From Candidatus Polarisedimenticolia bacterium (GTDB lineage: Bacteria; Acidobacteriota; Polarisedimenticolia; Gp22-AA2), in the NCBI GenBank assembly GCA_036001465.1, contig DASYUH010000052.1:1-64000 (forward strand): a DNA stretch of 64,000 nt, read 5' to 3'. The notes below the pieces were generated by a model. The model saw only the letters and a list, made by a program, of their open reading frames with translations, had not been told where the DNA came from and ran no database searches. Made by a program: the position numbers and the translations under genes. Shown one piece after another: positions 1 to 10,390 of this stretch (position 1 is the first letter of the stretch; the number at the start of each line of letters is the position of its first letter).

Positions 1-318
1 TTCCGGGCCCCCGTGAAGCTCGGCCACATTCTCAAGCTCTACGCCTCCGTCAACGCGGCCTTCCACACGTCGATGGAGGTCGGAGTGAAGGTCCTTTCCG
101 AGGACCCCCTCTCGGGCCTGCAGGCGCATTGCTGCAGCGCATTCGTGACCATGGTCGCGCTCGACGCGACCGGCCGTCCGACTCCCGTCCCCGGGCTTGC
201 CTTCCGCACTCCCGAGGAGAAGCGGCGCCAGCGTGACGCCACACTGAGGCGCCGGTCGCGGCTGGCACGCCGGGGCCGGAGAACGGCTCCCGCGGCCGGC
301 CGGCGCCGCGCCGGCTGA
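1..318 (+). CDS. Acyl-CoA thioesterase, hotdog fold (5' truncated by window edge)
   Basis: This is the C-terminal part of a reading frame that is already open at base 1. The segment with VKLGHILKLYASVNAAFHTS, then SAFVTMVALD and GRPTPVPGL, matches the end of the second strand-rich half of YciA/BACH-type acyl-CoA hydrolases, which cleave acyl-CoA to free fatty acid and CoA in the cytoplasm. The last 35 residues are very basic (repeated Arg after EEKRRQRD), a tail longer than usual for the family. The start lies outside the window, so length and N-terminal domain cannot be judged. About 150 bases separate it from the next gene on the same strand. Confidence 0.8.
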   Translation, partial: FRAPVKLGHILKLYASVNAAFHTSMEVGVKVLSEDPLSGLQAHCCSAFVTMVALDATGRPTPVPGLAFRTPEEKRRQRDATLRRRSRLARRGRRTAPAAGRRRAG

Positions 319-467
319 CGGACGGGAGCCGGACCGCGACCTCCACCGGCCAGGCAGCTGCCGGGGCGCCTTTCCCCCTTCTCCCCATGGACTCGCCGAG
401 GCGCTGTGTGCTACGCTGCTTTCGATCACAACTTCTCGGAAACTTTCCCGTCAGGAGGCCGGCTCTC

Positions 468-1586
468 ATGAAGATCACGCTGTCCATCATCAAGGCCGAT
501 GTCGGCAGCATCGGTGGTCACATCAAACCCAGCCAGACGATGATCCGGCGCGTGCGTGAAGTCATCGCTTCCGAAGGCAAGGGTCTCCTGGTGGACTCCT
601 TCGTCTGCCACACCGGCGACGACATTTCCATCCTGTCGACCCACACCCAGGGAGTCGACAGCCCCAAGGTCCACAAGCTGTGCTGGGACGCCTTCAAGGC
701 CGCCACGGAGGTCGCGAAGCAGGAGGGACTCTACGGCGCCGGCCAGGATTTGCTCAAGGACGCCTTCTCCGGGAACGTGCGCGGCCTCGGCCCGGCGTCG
801 GCCGAGATGGAGTTCGTCGAGAGGGAGGCCGAACCGTTCCTGCTCTTCATGGCCGACAAGACCGAGCCCGGCGCCTACAATCTGCCGCTTTACCTGGCCT
901 TCTGTGACCCGATGTTCGCCCCGGGCCTGATCCTGAGCCCGAAGATCAAGAAGGGGTTCCGTTTCACGATCATGGACGTGAACCACACCGAGGGAGACCG
1001 GGTCGTCGAGCTCGACACGCCCGAGAACATCTACGACGTCGCGGCGCTGCTGCGCGACAATCACCGATTCGTGGTCGAGTCGATCCGCACGCGCTCGACG
1101 GGCGAGGTGGCGGCCGTCGTCTCCACGTCCCGTCTTCACAACATCTCGGGCAAGTACTCCGGGAAGGACGACCCGGTGATGCTGGTCCGGGTCCAGAGCC
1201 AGTTCCCGGCCACGGGCGAGATGCTGGCGCCGTTCCGGCTGGCACACTACGTCTCCGGCTTCAGCCGCGGAAGCCACCACGGCCCGCTGATGCCGGTGAC
1301 GATCAACTCGCCCATCTCCTTCTTCGACGGGCCGCCGATCGTGTCGTGCGTCGCGTTCTCGATGAAGGACGGCCGGTTCGCCGAGCCGGCCGACGCCTTC
1401 GACCATCCCTTCTGGGACAGGGTCCGGGACAACGCCTCGCGCAAGGCGATCGAGATTCGCGAGCAGGGGTTCTTCGGACCGGCCATGGTCGGCTATGAGG
1501 AGCTCGAGTACGGCGGAATCGTCGACACGCTCAAGGAGCTGGACGCGAAGTTCAAGGTCCGGCAGGAGACCCGCGTCAAGTCCTGA
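468..1586 (+). CDS. fbp: Fructose-1,6-bisphosphate aldolase/phosphatase, type V
   Basis: 372 residues, normal length for the bifunctional FBP aldolase/phosphatase first known from archaea and deep-branching thermophilic bacteria. It makes fructose 6-phosphate from triose phosphates in a single unidirectional gluconeogenic enzyme. Diagnostic segments are the N-terminal MKITLSIIKADVGSIGGH, with the metal-binding Asp and His, and the C-terminal SRGSHHGPLMPV followed by FDGPP. The ATG at 468 is chosen because AGGAGG lies at 453-458 and the conserved family N-terminus begins exactly there; an earlier ATG at 387 only adds a non-conserved leader. The gene stands alone. Its presence suggests autotrophic or gluconeogenic metabolism; thermophily is not proven by it. 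Confidence 0.93.
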   Translation: MKITLSIIKADVGSIGGHIKPSQTMIRRVREVIASEGKGLLVDSFVCHTGDDISILSTHTQGVDSPKVHKLCWDAFKAATEVAKQEGLYGAGQDLLKDAFSGNVRGLGPASAEMEFVEREAEPFLLFMADKTEPGAYNLPLYLAFCDPMFAPGLILSPKIKKGFRFTIMDVNHTEGDRVVELDTPENIYDVAALLRDNHRFVVESIRTRSTGEVAAVVSTSRLHNISGKYSGKDDPVMLVRVQSQFPATGEMLAPFRLAHYVSGFSRGSHHGPLMPVTINSPISFFDGPPIVSCVAFSMKDGRFAEPADAFDHPFWDRVRDNASRKAIEIREQGFFGPAMVGYEELEYGGIVDTLKELDAKFKVRQETRVKS

Positions 1587-1709
1587 GCGGACCTGGACCC
1601 CTCCGTTTCGCGCGGCTCCCGGCGGCCGGGCCACCCGGCGCCCGTGCGGTTTGCCTCCGGCTCTCCCCGACACCATATTGGCGTGCAGTGGCACTGCGGA
1701 GGGACAGCC

Positions 1710-3209
1710 TTGCCTCGCCAGATGGCACGCCTCGAGATCCGCGGCTCCGATGGATTGACCAGGGTCGTCGCGGTCGACCGCACGCCGTTCTCCATCGGAT
1801 CCGATCGCTCCGCCACCCTCCCGCTCCCGGCGCCGGGCATCGCGCCCATCCATGCGCAGATCGTCCAGTTCGGCGGCGAGCATCACCTCGTGCCGCATCC
1901 GTCCGGCACGGGACAGCTCCGGGTCGATGGAAGCCCCGTGCCCGAAGGCGGCATCGCGCTGACGCACGGCATGCGCATCGACCTCGCTCCCGGCTCCCCC
2001 TACACCCTGCGCTTCCTGATCCTGGGGGCTCGGGCCGAGGATCGGGAGGACCGCCTGGTCACCCTCATGGAGGTCGCCCGGACCATCACGTCGTCCCTCG
2101 CGGTGGAGGACGTGCTCTACAGGGTGCTCGACGGCGCGGTCCGGTTCTCCGGCGCGGAGCGCGGCTACCTGTTCCTGAAGGAGGGGGAGCAACTCGTCCA
2201 GTGGCGCCGGAGTTCCGAGGAAGCCGACCGCGCCGAGGTCAGCCTGTCCGTCGTGGAGGAGGTGGCGGCGACCGGGCGACCCGTCTACCGTGACGTCGCC
2301 TCGGGCGATCGGGGGCAGCTCTCGACCGACAGCATCGTCCGTCTCCGGCTGCAGGCCATCCTGTGCCTGCCTCTGGCGATCCGCCAGGACGTCATCGGCG
2401 TGGTCTATCTGGACAGCAGGAAACGCCTGCCGCACCACCAGCCCGATCTGCACCTCCTGGAAGCCCTCGCCGGGCTGGCGGCGGTGGCGATCCAGAACAG
2501 CCATCTGGTCGAGGAGCGGGTTCGCGCCGAGCGCGTGCTCGCCATCGGCCAGATGGCGCGTGCCGTCGTCCACGATCTACGGAGCCCTCTCTCCTCGATC
2601 CGCGGCCTGGCCGAGCTGCTGCGCGAGCGCGCGCCGGAGGGGGATCCCTCGCGCCCCCACCTCGCCACGATCATGGCGGAGGCCGACCGGCTGGCCGGAA
2701 TCACCGGAGATCTTCTGCAGTTCTCGCGCGAAGCGCCGCCGCTGCAGCGGCTCCCTGTGCCGCTCGCCGACCTGGTGCGCCAGACCATCCAGCCGCTCCA
2801 GCCTCTCCTGCAGCGCAGCAACATCAGCCTGGCGTTGATCCTCGACGAAGATGCACGCGCCTCGGTCGATGCGGCGCGCATCCTGCGCGTGCTCCACAAC
2901 CTGGTGACCAACTCCCTGGAGGCGATGCGCAGCGGCGGGCTCCTGGAAATCCGCTGCGGCCGAGCCAACGGTTCCTGTCACCTGAGCGTCCGGGATGGCG
3001 GGTGCGGCATGTCCGAGGAGGTCCGCCGGCGGGTATTCGAGCCGTTCTTCACCCACGGCAAGGCCCACGGAACCGGGCTGGGGATGGCCATCGTGCAGAG
3101 GATCGTCGCCGAGCATGGCGGCTCCATCCGGATCGACAGCACGCCCGGCCAGGGCACCACCATCGAGCTGATCCTGCCGGCGGCCGGTCCGGCGGCCGCC
3201 CGGGCTTAG
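1710..3209 (+). CDS. FHA-GAF sensor histidine kinase (soluble)
   Basis: 499 residues from a TTG at 1710, preferred because GGAGGG (1698-1703) is 6 bases upstream; an ATG at 1722 is the alternative. Order of domains: an FHA-like beta domain (about 1-110, phosphothreonine-binding fold, SIGSDRSATLPLP), a GAF domain (about 120-270), a HisKA helix pair with the phosphoacceptor His near residue 288 (VVHDLRSPL), and a HATPase with N box LVTNSLEAM, G1 DGGCGM and G2 GTGLGMAIV. No membrane segment is seen, so the kinase is cytoplasmic and probably senses a ligand or a phosphoprotein. No response regulator is adjacent; the partner is unknown. It is convergent with rng. Confidence 0.87.
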   Translation: MPRQMARLEIRGSDGLTRVVAVDRTPFSIGSDRSATLPLPAPGIAPIHAQIVQFGGEHHLVPHPSGTGQLRVDGSPVPEGGIALTHGMRIDLAPGSPYTLRFLILGARAEDREDRLVTLMEVARTITSSLAVEDVLYRVLDGAVRFSGAERGYLFLKEGEQLVQWRRSSEEADRAEVSLSVVEEVAATGRPVYRDVASGDRGQLSTDSIVRLRLQAILCLPLAIRQDVIGVVYLDSRKRLPHHQPDLHLLEALAGLAAVAIQNSHLVEERVRAERVLAIGQMARAVVHDLRSPLSSIRGLAELLRERAPEGDPSRPHLATIMAEADRLAGITGDLLQFSREAPPLQRLPVPLADLVRQTIQPLQPLLQRSNISLALILDEDARASVDAARILRVLHNLVTNSLEAMRSGGLLEIRCGRANGSCHLSVRDGGCGMSEEVRRRVFEPFFTHGKAHGTGLGMAIVQRIVAEHGGSIRIDSTPGQGTTIELILPAAGPAAARA

Positions 3210-3246
3210 GAGACCGGAAGCCTGTCCGTCTGGACCGTCAGGCTCC
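3207..3246 (+). repeat. GGAGCC-type intergenic palindrome, copy G
   Basis: It starts with the TAG stop of the histidine kinase (3207-3209), continues as GGAG, then after a short insertion GCCTGTCCG, and ends in GGCTCC. It is a diverged member of the repeat family also found at 4831, 27246, 34179, 43890, 45255, 51669 and 52629. AGCCTG and CAGGCT can pair. It lies between two convergent genes. Confidence 0.5.
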
Positions 3247-3260
3247 TGGAGGGTCGGCGA

Positions 3261-3283
3261 GGGGGCCGGCCTCGCGGGCCCCC
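3261..3283. terminator. Possible bidirectional terminator hairpin
   Basis: GGGGGCC (3261-3267) and GGCCCCC (3277-3283) form a perfect 7-base stem with a 9-base loop in the 82-base gap between convergent genes ending at 3209 and 3292. There is no T-run on either side, so classic intrinsic termination is not certain. Confidence 0.45.
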
Positions 3284-3291
3284 GGTCGGAC

Positions 3292-4821
3292 TCAGGGAGC
3301 GTCCTGAACCGTCAGCGCGAACTCCTCGTGGCCGAGGGTGGGGTCCGGCAGGAACTGGAGCGGCGGCCAGGGGGCGGACGTGGCCGCGCCGCGCAGCAGC
3401 CCCTCCCCCTGTTCCGCCAGCCGGGCGGCCACCTCCGGGTGGACCCGTGCGGTGACCCGGGCGCCCGACGCCATCGGGCCCAGAGTCCGGATCTCCCTCA
3501 GGATCTCCCAGAGGATGGTCTCCGGTGATTTCAAGCGGCCCGATCCGGAGCACGCGGGGCACGGCCTGCACAGCACCCGTTCCAGGTTTCGACGGGTGCG
3601 CTGCCGGGTGATTTCCACCAGGCCGAATTCGCTGATCTGCAGCATGCGCGACTTCGCCCGGTCCTTCTGCATCTCGGCCTCGAGCACCCTGACGACCTCG
3701 TCCTTGCTCGCCTGCTCCGCCATGTCGATGAAATCGATGACGATGATTCCGCCCAGGTCACGCAGGCGGATCTGGCGGACAATTTCCGTCGCCGCCTCCA
3801 GATTGGTCCTGAGAATCGTCTCCTCGAGCCGGTTCTTGCCTACGAATTTGCCCGTGTTCACGTCCACGGCCACCAGGGCCTCGGTCGGGTTGATCACGAT
3901 CGATCCCCCCGATCGCAACCAGACGCGCGGCCGGAGGGAGCGCTCGATTTCCCGTTGCAGCCCGCGCTCCTCGAACAGGGGCCGCGGTCCCGTGTGCCGG
4001 CGGATGCGCGGCATCAGGTCCGGCTCGATCCGGGACACGAACGCCTCCGCCTCACGGCCTGTCGCCTCGCCGTCCCATACGACCTGGACGACGTCACGAT
4101 TCAGGAGGTCCCGGAGCACCTTGATCACCATTCCGGCTTCCTCGTGCAGGAGAGCCGGCGTCGCCAGGGATCCCGTCCGGCGCCGGATCTCCTCCCACGC
4201 CTGGGCCAGGTAGCGCGCGTCGGCCGGAAAATCCGAAGCGTCTCTCCCCTCTCCCGCCGTGCGGACGATGAAACCGCCGGGCAATCCCAGGTCCCGGGCC
4301 AGGTCGCGCGCCGCGTCCTTGAGTCGCTCGCGCTCGGCCACGTCCTCGATCCTGCGGGACACGCCGATGTGGGGTATTCCCGGCAGGTAGACCAGGAACC
4401 GGCCGGGCAGCGACAGGTGCGAGGTCAGCCTGGCCCCTTTGTCCGCCACCGGGTCCTTCCTGACCTGAACGACGATCTCCTGTCCGGGCGCGAGCAGGTC
4501 CTCGATGCGCGGCGGAGGGGGGGTCCCGCTCGAGGGGATCCCCGCCGGCTCCTCCTCCCCTGGATCCCCCTCCTCGAGCCTGTCTGGGTCGACCCGGCTC
4601 CCGGCGTCCTCGACGTACAGAAACGCGTCGCGGTCGATGCCGATGTCGACGAACGCCGCCTGCATGCCCGGGAGGACATTGCTCACGCGGCCCTTGTAGA
4701 TGTTTCCGGCGACGCCGCGGGCCGAGGACCGTTCGACGTGGAGCTCCGCCAGGTGGTCGTCCTCGAGCACGGCGATGCGGGTTTCCGGAGTGATCCCCTC
4801 GATCAGGATTTCGCGACGCAT
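3292..4821 (-). CDS. rng: Ribonuclease G/E
   Basis: 509 residues, the size of RNase G rather than long RNase E. The N-terminal S1 domain (about residues 38-130, NIYKGRVSNVLPGMQAAFVD) carries an acidic insertion around residues 75-105. The catalytic core shows DVNTGKF with the metal-binding Asp320 and a second Asp in IDFIDM. The zinc-link cysteines appear as CPAC near residue 418, used for dimerisation. It cleaves single-stranded RNA endonucleolytically, including rRNA precursors. It is the last gene of the mreB cluster, 39 bases after rodA, a placement seen for rng in many bacteria. The intervening bases hold a GGAGCC repeat, so its transcription may be partly uncoupled. Confidence 0.93.
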   Translation of the reverse strand: MRREILIEGITPETRIAVLEDDHLAELHVERSSARGVAGNIYKGRVSNVLPGMQAAFVDIGIDRDAFLYVEDAGSRVDPDRLEEGDPGEEEPAGIPSSGTPPPPRIEDLLAPGQEIVVQVRKDPVADKGARLTSHLSLPGRFLVYLPGIPHIGVSRRIEDVAERERLKDAARDLARDLGLPGGFIVRTAGEGRDASDFPADARYLAQAWEEIRRRTGSLATPALLHEEAGMVIKVLRDLLNRDVVQVVWDGEATGREAEAFVSRIEPDLMPRIRRHTGPRPLFEERGLQREIERSLRPRVWLRSGGSIVINPTEALVAVDVNTGKFVGKNRLEETILRTNLEAATEIVRQIRLRDLGGIIVIDFIDMAEQASKDEVVRVLEAEMQKDRAKSRMLQISEFGLVEITRQRTRRNLERVLCRPCPACSGSGRLKSPETILWEILREIRTLGPMASGARVTARVHPEVAARLAEQGEGLLRGAATSAPWPPLQFLPDPTLGHEEFALTVQDAP

Positions 4822-4830
4822 GGGGCCCCC

Positions 4831-4863
4831 AGGAGCCTGTCCGACTATGGCGCCGGGTTCTCA
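4831..4863 (+). repeat. GGAGCC-type intergenic palindrome, copy C
   Basis: AGGAGCCTGTCCG at the left and GCCGGGTTCTC at the right, filling nearly all of the 39-base gap between rodA and rng. The right end (4861-4863) is the TGA stop of rodA read on the minus strand. Same family as the copy at 27246. Confidence 0.65.
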
Positions 4864-5949
4864 GTTGACCAGACGTCTCATCCAGACGTTCAGCACCAGT
4901 CCCATTCCCAGGAGGGTGCTGGCGAGCGATGAGCCGCCGTAGCTCATCAGAGGCAGCGGCACGCCGGTGGTGGGCAGGAGACCGACGACGACGCCGATGT
5001 TCAGCAGCGCCTGGCCGGCGAAGACGCACACCACCCCGATCGCCAGGAACACGCCGAGACGATCGCGGGCGGCGCGGGCCGTGGCAAGGCAGCGATAGAT
5101 GATCGCGAAGTACAGGCCCAGGGCCAGGAACGCCCCGACGAAGCCTCGCTCCTCGGCCAGGACGGCGAAGACGAAGTCGGTGTGCTGCTCCGGCAGGAAT
5201 TGCAGCTGACCCTGCGTTCCCGAGAGGAAACCCTTCCCCATCAAGCCGCCCGACCCGACCGCGATGAGCGACTGGATCAGCTGGTAGCCGGATCCCTTCG
5301 GATCGCGGGTCGGCTCGAGGAAGGTCTTGACCCGCTCCTTCTGATACGGCTTCAGGTGTCCCCATGCCAGGGGCAGGGCCAGGGTGGCGATGATGCCGAG
5401 GATCAGGAGAGTCCGCACCCTGATCCCGCCGACGAACACCACGCCGGCGAACAACGGGGCGAAGGTGACCGCGGTGCCGAGGTCCGGCTGCTTCATGATC
5501 AGGAGAACCGGCAGCCCGACCAAAGCGCAGATCGCCGAGAAATGGAGCACTCCAAGGCCGCGCACTCGCTCGCGTCCCATGTACGCCGCGAGCATCAGGA
5601 TGGTGGCGACCTTCGCCAGCTCCGATGGCTGGAACTGCATTCCGCCGACGCCCAGCCACGACTTGCTCGCGTTCACGACCCGGCCGTACACCAGGGTCAG
5701 GGCCAGGAGGAGGAGCCCGAGGCCGTAGAACACGTAGGAGAATTCCGCCAGAGTGTGGTAGTCGATGAGCAGGGCGAGGGCCATCAGCAGAAGGCCCAGT
5801 CCCAGCCAGATCAACTGGCGATGGAAGGCTCCGCTGCTGGGTGTCCCGGTGGTCGCGGAGTAGATGACCGCCAGCCCGACCGAGCAGGCGGCCAGGATCG
5901 CCAGGAGCAGGATCCAGTCGAAATTATTGAGATACCGCCACGCTGGCAA
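4861..5949 (-). CDS. rodA: Rod shape-determining peptidoglycan glycosyltransferase RodA
   Basis: 362 residues with about ten membrane helices; SEDS-family lipid II polymerase working with PBP2 (mrdA, just upstream) in lateral wall synthesis. Family signatures include QLIWLGLGLL, SWLGVGGMQFQPSELAK, KQPDLGTA, LPEQHTDFVF and a final PLPLMSYGGSS. The start is taken as the TTG at 5949, which overlaps the end of mrdA by 26 bases and places the first helix (FDWILLLAILAAC) right after a short hydrophilic stretch; a G-rich SD-like run precedes it. No in-frame ATG gives a normal N-terminus, so the start is the least certain part. The overlap implies translational coupling to mrdA. Confidence 0.92.
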   Translation of the reverse strand: MPAWRYLNNFDWILLLAILAACSVGLAVIYSATTGTPSSGAFHRQLIWLGLGLLLMALALLIDYHTLAEFSYVFYGLGLLLLALTLVYGRVVNASKSWLGVGGMQFQPSELAKVATILMLAAYMGRERVRGLGVLHFSAICALVGLPVLLIMKQPDLGTAVTFAPLFAGVVFVGGIRVRTLLILGIIATLALPLAWGHLKPYQKERVKTFLEPTRDPKGSGYQLIQSLIAVGSGGLMGKGFLSGTQGQLQFLPEQHTDFVFAVLAEERGFVGAFLALGLYFAIIYRCLATARAARDRLGVFLAIGVVCVFAGQALLNIGVVVGLLPTTGVPLPLMSYGGSSLASTLLGMGLVLNVWMRRLVN

Positions 5950-7816
5950 GCTGCTGCACCCCCAGACGCACATCCTGCTTCCCGAAGAAGCGCTCCAGGA
6001 CGGCGCGGGCGATCGGCGCCGCCGTCGTCCCGCCATGCCCGCCGTTCTGCACGAACACCGCCCAGGCGATTTTCGGGTCGTCCCGGGGCGCGAACCCGAC
6101 GAACCAGGCGTGGTCCCGCTTCTCCTTCGGGAGCTTGTCGGCGTCGACATCGCGCGACGCCTTGAACACCTGGGCCGTCCCGGTCTTGGCGCAGATGTCT
6201 CGCCCGGCGATCCGGGCCCGCCCCCCCGTGCCCTCGTCGTTCACCACACCCCACATGGCGTCCTTGATGACCTCGAGCGTCTTCGGTTTCAGATCCACCC
6301 GGCGGACCACGTAGTCCTGGCGTTCGTCCTCCTCCACCCCTTCCCGCACCTCGCGCGACAGGACCAGGTGGGGGCGATAGAGCGTCCCGCCGTTGCCGAT
6401 CGCCGCCGCGAACACCGCCATCTGAATCGGCGTCACCTCGAGGGCCCCCTGGCCGATCGACACCGAGATCGTTTCTCCCGGGTGCCAGACCGGGTCGCGC
6501 GGGATGGCCCGCCGTTTCCAATCGGGGTCGGGGACGGTTCCGGACTCCTCGTACGGCAGGTCGATGCCGGTCGGTTCCCCGAATCCGAGGCGATGCGCCC
6601 ATCTGGAGATGCGCTCGATCCCCATCTCGTTGCCGAGACGGTAGAAGTAGACGTTGCACGATTGGATGATCGCCTCCCGCATCCTGAGGTAGCCGTGCCC
6701 TCCCTTGCGGATCGCCCAGCACTGGTAGGTCTTGTCGCCGAAGCGCCACGAGCCGGTGCAGTGGTCGGTGCGCGCCGGTGTCGCAACGCCCTCCTCGAGG
6801 GCGGCGATCGACATGACGATCTTGAAGACCGACCCGGGGGCGAATTTCGAGAGCGACACGCGATTCTGCAGCGGGTGCCGCGGGTCGCGCACCAGGCCGT
6901 CCCAGGTGTCCTGCGAGAAACGGCGCGAGAACACGTTGGAATCGAATGCCGGACGGGAAATCATGGCCAGGACCGCACCCGAATGGGGATCGAGGAACAC
7001 CGCGGAGCCGGCTTCGTCCGCGTAGGCATCCTCCAGCGCGCGCTGCAGGTCGAGGTCGATGCTCAGCCTGAGGGCCCGTCCGGGGTTCGACTTGCGCCCC
7101 TCCTCGATCTCCTGGATTTCGCGCCCGAGGCTGTTCACCACCACCTGCTTCCACCCCTTCACGCCTTTCAGTCCGGCGTCGTACTGCTTCTCCACGCCGG
7201 CCTTGCCGACGATTTCTCCCAGGTCGTATTCCCCGGACGGATCGGTTTTGATCTGGTCCTCGCTCACCTCGCCGACATACCCCAGCGCGTGCGCCGCAAG
7301 CGGGCCGTACAGGTAGTTGCGTCGCGACTCCACCTCGACCGACAGCATCGGCAGCTCCAGGCGCCGGGACTCGATGTAGGCCGCCTCGGCCAGATCGACA
7401 TCCTCCTTCAGGATGACCGGCTCGAACGCGGGACGACCGCGATACTTCGCCAGGCGCTCGTGGAGCGTGGCCTCCGGAATTCCGAGGATCCCGGCCAGCT
7501 TGGGGAAGAAGGCCCGCATGTCCGGCACCTTTTCCCGGTCGAGCCGGATGTTGAATGCGATCCGGCTGTTCGCCAGGACGCGGTTCTCGGCATCCTTGAT
7601 GACTCCGCGCAGCGGCATGATGGTGACACGGCGCAGCCGATTGCTGTCGGACAGCCTCCTGTAATGGTCCGTCTTGACGACCTGCAGGTACCAGAACGCC
7701 AGCAGGTAGACCACCAGCACCGCCCCGAACAGGGCCTGGATGATGAGGATGCGGACATTGAGACGCCGCGCCTCGTAGTAGTCCTGGAATCCCTTGTAGT
7801 CCTGCTCGAAGCCCAT
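5924..7816 (-). CDS. mrdA: Penicillin-binding protein 2, elongasome transpeptidase
   Basis: 630 residues. A single N-terminal membrane helix (about 20-45) is followed by a class B PBP dimerisation domain and a transpeptidase domain. Active-site motifs are all present: SVFK after PGS (SxxK serine), SCN (SxN) and KTGTA (KTG). It cross-links peptidoglycan during elongation and activates RodA. The ATG at 7816 is preceded by GAGG three bases upstream and lies 5 bases after the mreD stop, so mreD and mrdA are tightly spaced. Longer frames upstream overlap mreD and are not conserved. Length and order agree with the standard mreBCD-mrdA-rodA cluster. Confidence 0.95.
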   Translation of the reverse strand: MGFEQDYKGFQDYYEARRLNVRILIIQALFGAVLVVYLLAFWYLQVVKTDHYRRLSDSNRLRRVTIMPLRGVIKDAENRVLANSRIAFNIRLDREKVPDMRAFFPKLAGILGIPEATLHERLAKYRGRPAFEPVILKEDVDLAEAAYIESRRLELPMLSVEVESRRNYLYGPLAAHALGYVGEVSEDQIKTDPSGEYDLGEIVGKAGVEKQYDAGLKGVKGWKQVVVNSLGREIQEIEEGRKSNPGRALRLSIDLDLQRALEDAYADEAGSAVFLDPHSGAVLAMISRPAFDSNVFSRRFSQDTWDGLVRDPRHPLQNRVSLSKFAPGSVFKIVMSIAALEEGVATPARTDHCTGSWRFGDKTYQCWAIRKGGHGYLRMREAIIQSCNVYFYRLGNEMGIERISRWAHRLGFGEPTGIDLPYEESGTVPDPDWKRRAIPRDPVWHPGETISVSIGQGALEVTPIQMAVFAAAIGNGGTLYRPHLVLSREVREGVEEDERQDYVVRRVDLKPKTLEVIKDAMWGVVNDEGTGGRARIAGRDICAKTGTAQVFKASRDVDADKLPKEKRDHAWFVGFAPRDDPKIAWAVFVQNGGHGGTTAAPIARAVLERFFGKQDVRLGVQQLASVAVSQ

Positions 7817-7821
7817 GGTCC

Positions 7822-8286
7822 TCAGGGGAGCCTTGCGGCCACCCAGAAAAACAGCAGGCCGAACACGCCGTTGCCAAGCCCCAGCTGCAGGATGGGCAGC
7901 GGTCCGGGGAACACGAAACTGCGGCCCATCGCCATCGAGAGGCCCCATTCGGCCAGGGGATCGAACACGGTCGCCGCAAACAGGATACCGAATCTCGGGA
8001 TCGCCTGGTTCAGCATGAACAGGGAGCCGATCGTGCCGACCAGATAGCCGATCAGCGTCTTCTTGAACCCGTTCATCCCGAGGATGGAGCCGATGAGCGA
8101 GTCCTCCACCAGCCCCGCGCCGGTGCCCATCGCCATCGCCGCCGAGGGCGGGCAGGTCAAGCCGTAGTAGACGACCACGATGGTGAACAGGTCGCAGTAG
8201 CCGGCGGCGACTGGAACGTAGCGGGACACCAGGGCCTGCGCCAGAGCCGCAGTCCCCAGGGCCAGCAGGCCGCGGATCGTCCTCAT
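7822..8286 (-). CDS. mreD: Rod shape-determining protein MreD
   Basis: 154 residues, almost entirely hydrophobic, with five probable membrane helices, the usual size for MreD. It is an integral inner-membrane component of the elongasome that contacts MreC. Sequence conservation in the family is low, so the call relies on hydropathy, the internal stretch GAGLVEDSLIGSILGMNGF, and the position exactly between mreC and mrdA. Its ATG overlaps the mreC stop by 4 bases (ATGA), indicating translational coupling. Confidence 0.88.
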   Translation of the reverse strand: MRTIRGLLALGTAALAQALVSRYVPVAAGYCDLFTIVVVYYGLTCPPSAAMAMGTGAGLVEDSLIGSILGMNGFKKTLIGYLVGTIGSLFMLNQAIPRFGILFAATVFDPLAEWGLSMAMGRSFVFPGPLPILQLGLGNGVFGLLFFWVAARLP

Positions 8287-9122
8287 GGCCCGCTCTTCTC
8301 AGGCGGTCCGATCGGCTTCAGGAGCACCAGGACCTCCTCCAGGCGGCGGAAGTCGACCTCGGGTCGGATCTCGATGATCTTGGTGAGACCCTCCCCCTCG
8401 CCGATCGCCGCGATCACCCCGAGCGTATACCCCTTCGGATAGATCTGATCGAGCCCCGATGTGACCACCACGTCCCCGACCTCGACGTTTGCCAGCTCGC
8501 TCACGTACTCCATGCGGCAGCCGCGATCCCCGTCTCCCACGATCATGCCCTGGACCCGCGTCCTCTGGATGAGGCCGGCGACGCCCGCGTTCGGATCGAG
8601 GATGGTCTGCACCTTGCTGGCCCCTCCCGCCGCATCGATGATCCGACCGACGACTCCGCGCGGGGTGATCACCGGCTGGTTGATGCGCACTCCCGCGCCT
8701 GCTCCCCGGTCGAGCGTGACCACGCGCGCGCCGCCGTCCACGCCGCGAGCGATCACCCGGGCCGGCACGCTCTCGAAGGGAACGCCGGCGCGCAGGTCGA
8801 GCAGCGTGCGCAGGCGCTCCAGCTCCTGCCGCGCCTCCGCCGCCTCGTGCGACTGCAGGACCAGGGCATCCAGCTGCTCGCGCAGGCGCCGGTTTTCCTG
8901 TTCCACGCCCCGGAGCCCGACGTAGGCGTTCCAGGTGCCGGAGACGCCCTGCCCGATCGCCCCCGCCGCCTTGAGGAAGGGCGACCCGAAACTCAGGATT
9001 CCCTCCCCGAGGAGCGAGTGCTCGGAGGCGTTCTTGATGCGCGAGGACATCAGCCCGAGGTTGAAGGTCAGCAGGATGAGAAGCAAAAGGTACGGCTTGC
9101 GCTCGGTGAGGAGATGGGCCAT
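8283..9122 (-). CDS. mreC: Rod shape-determining protein MreC
   Basis: 279 residues: one N-terminal membrane helix (about 10-25), a coiled coil (about 70-115, rich in Glu/Arg/Leu) that drives dimerisation, then the two beta-barrel periplasmic domains typical of MreC (ARVIARGVDGGARVVTLDRG; VITPRGVVGRI; LDPNAGVAGLI). It links MreB/RodZ in the cytoplasm to PBP2 and RodA. GGGGAGG lies 8 bases before the ATG. A 50-base gap separates it from mreB. Confidence 0.93.
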   Translation of the reverse strand: MAHLLTERKPYLLLLILLTFNLGLMSSRIKNASEHSLLGEGILSFGSPFLKAAGAIGQGVSGTWNAYVGLRGVEQENRRLREQLDALVLQSHEAAEARQELERLRTLLDLRAGVPFESVPARVIARGVDGGARVVTLDRGAGAGVRINQPVITPRGVVGRIIDAAGGASKVQTILDPNAGVAGLIQRTRVQGMIVGDGDRGCRMEYVSELANVEVGDVVVTSGLDQIYPKGYTLGVIAAIGEGEGLTKIIEIRPEVDFRRLEEVLVLLKPIGPPEKSGP

Positions 9123-9172
9123 CGACTCAGCCTCCCCGCTCGATCCGGGAGGACGGGCCTGCGAAAGGCCGA

Positions 9173-10390
<1,218 letters not shown>

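Noticed and set aside
426-2573. A 715-codon minus-strand frame across the FBP aldolase/phosphatase and histidine kinase genes
   Set aside because: It runs antisense through two recognised genes and has no domain of its own.
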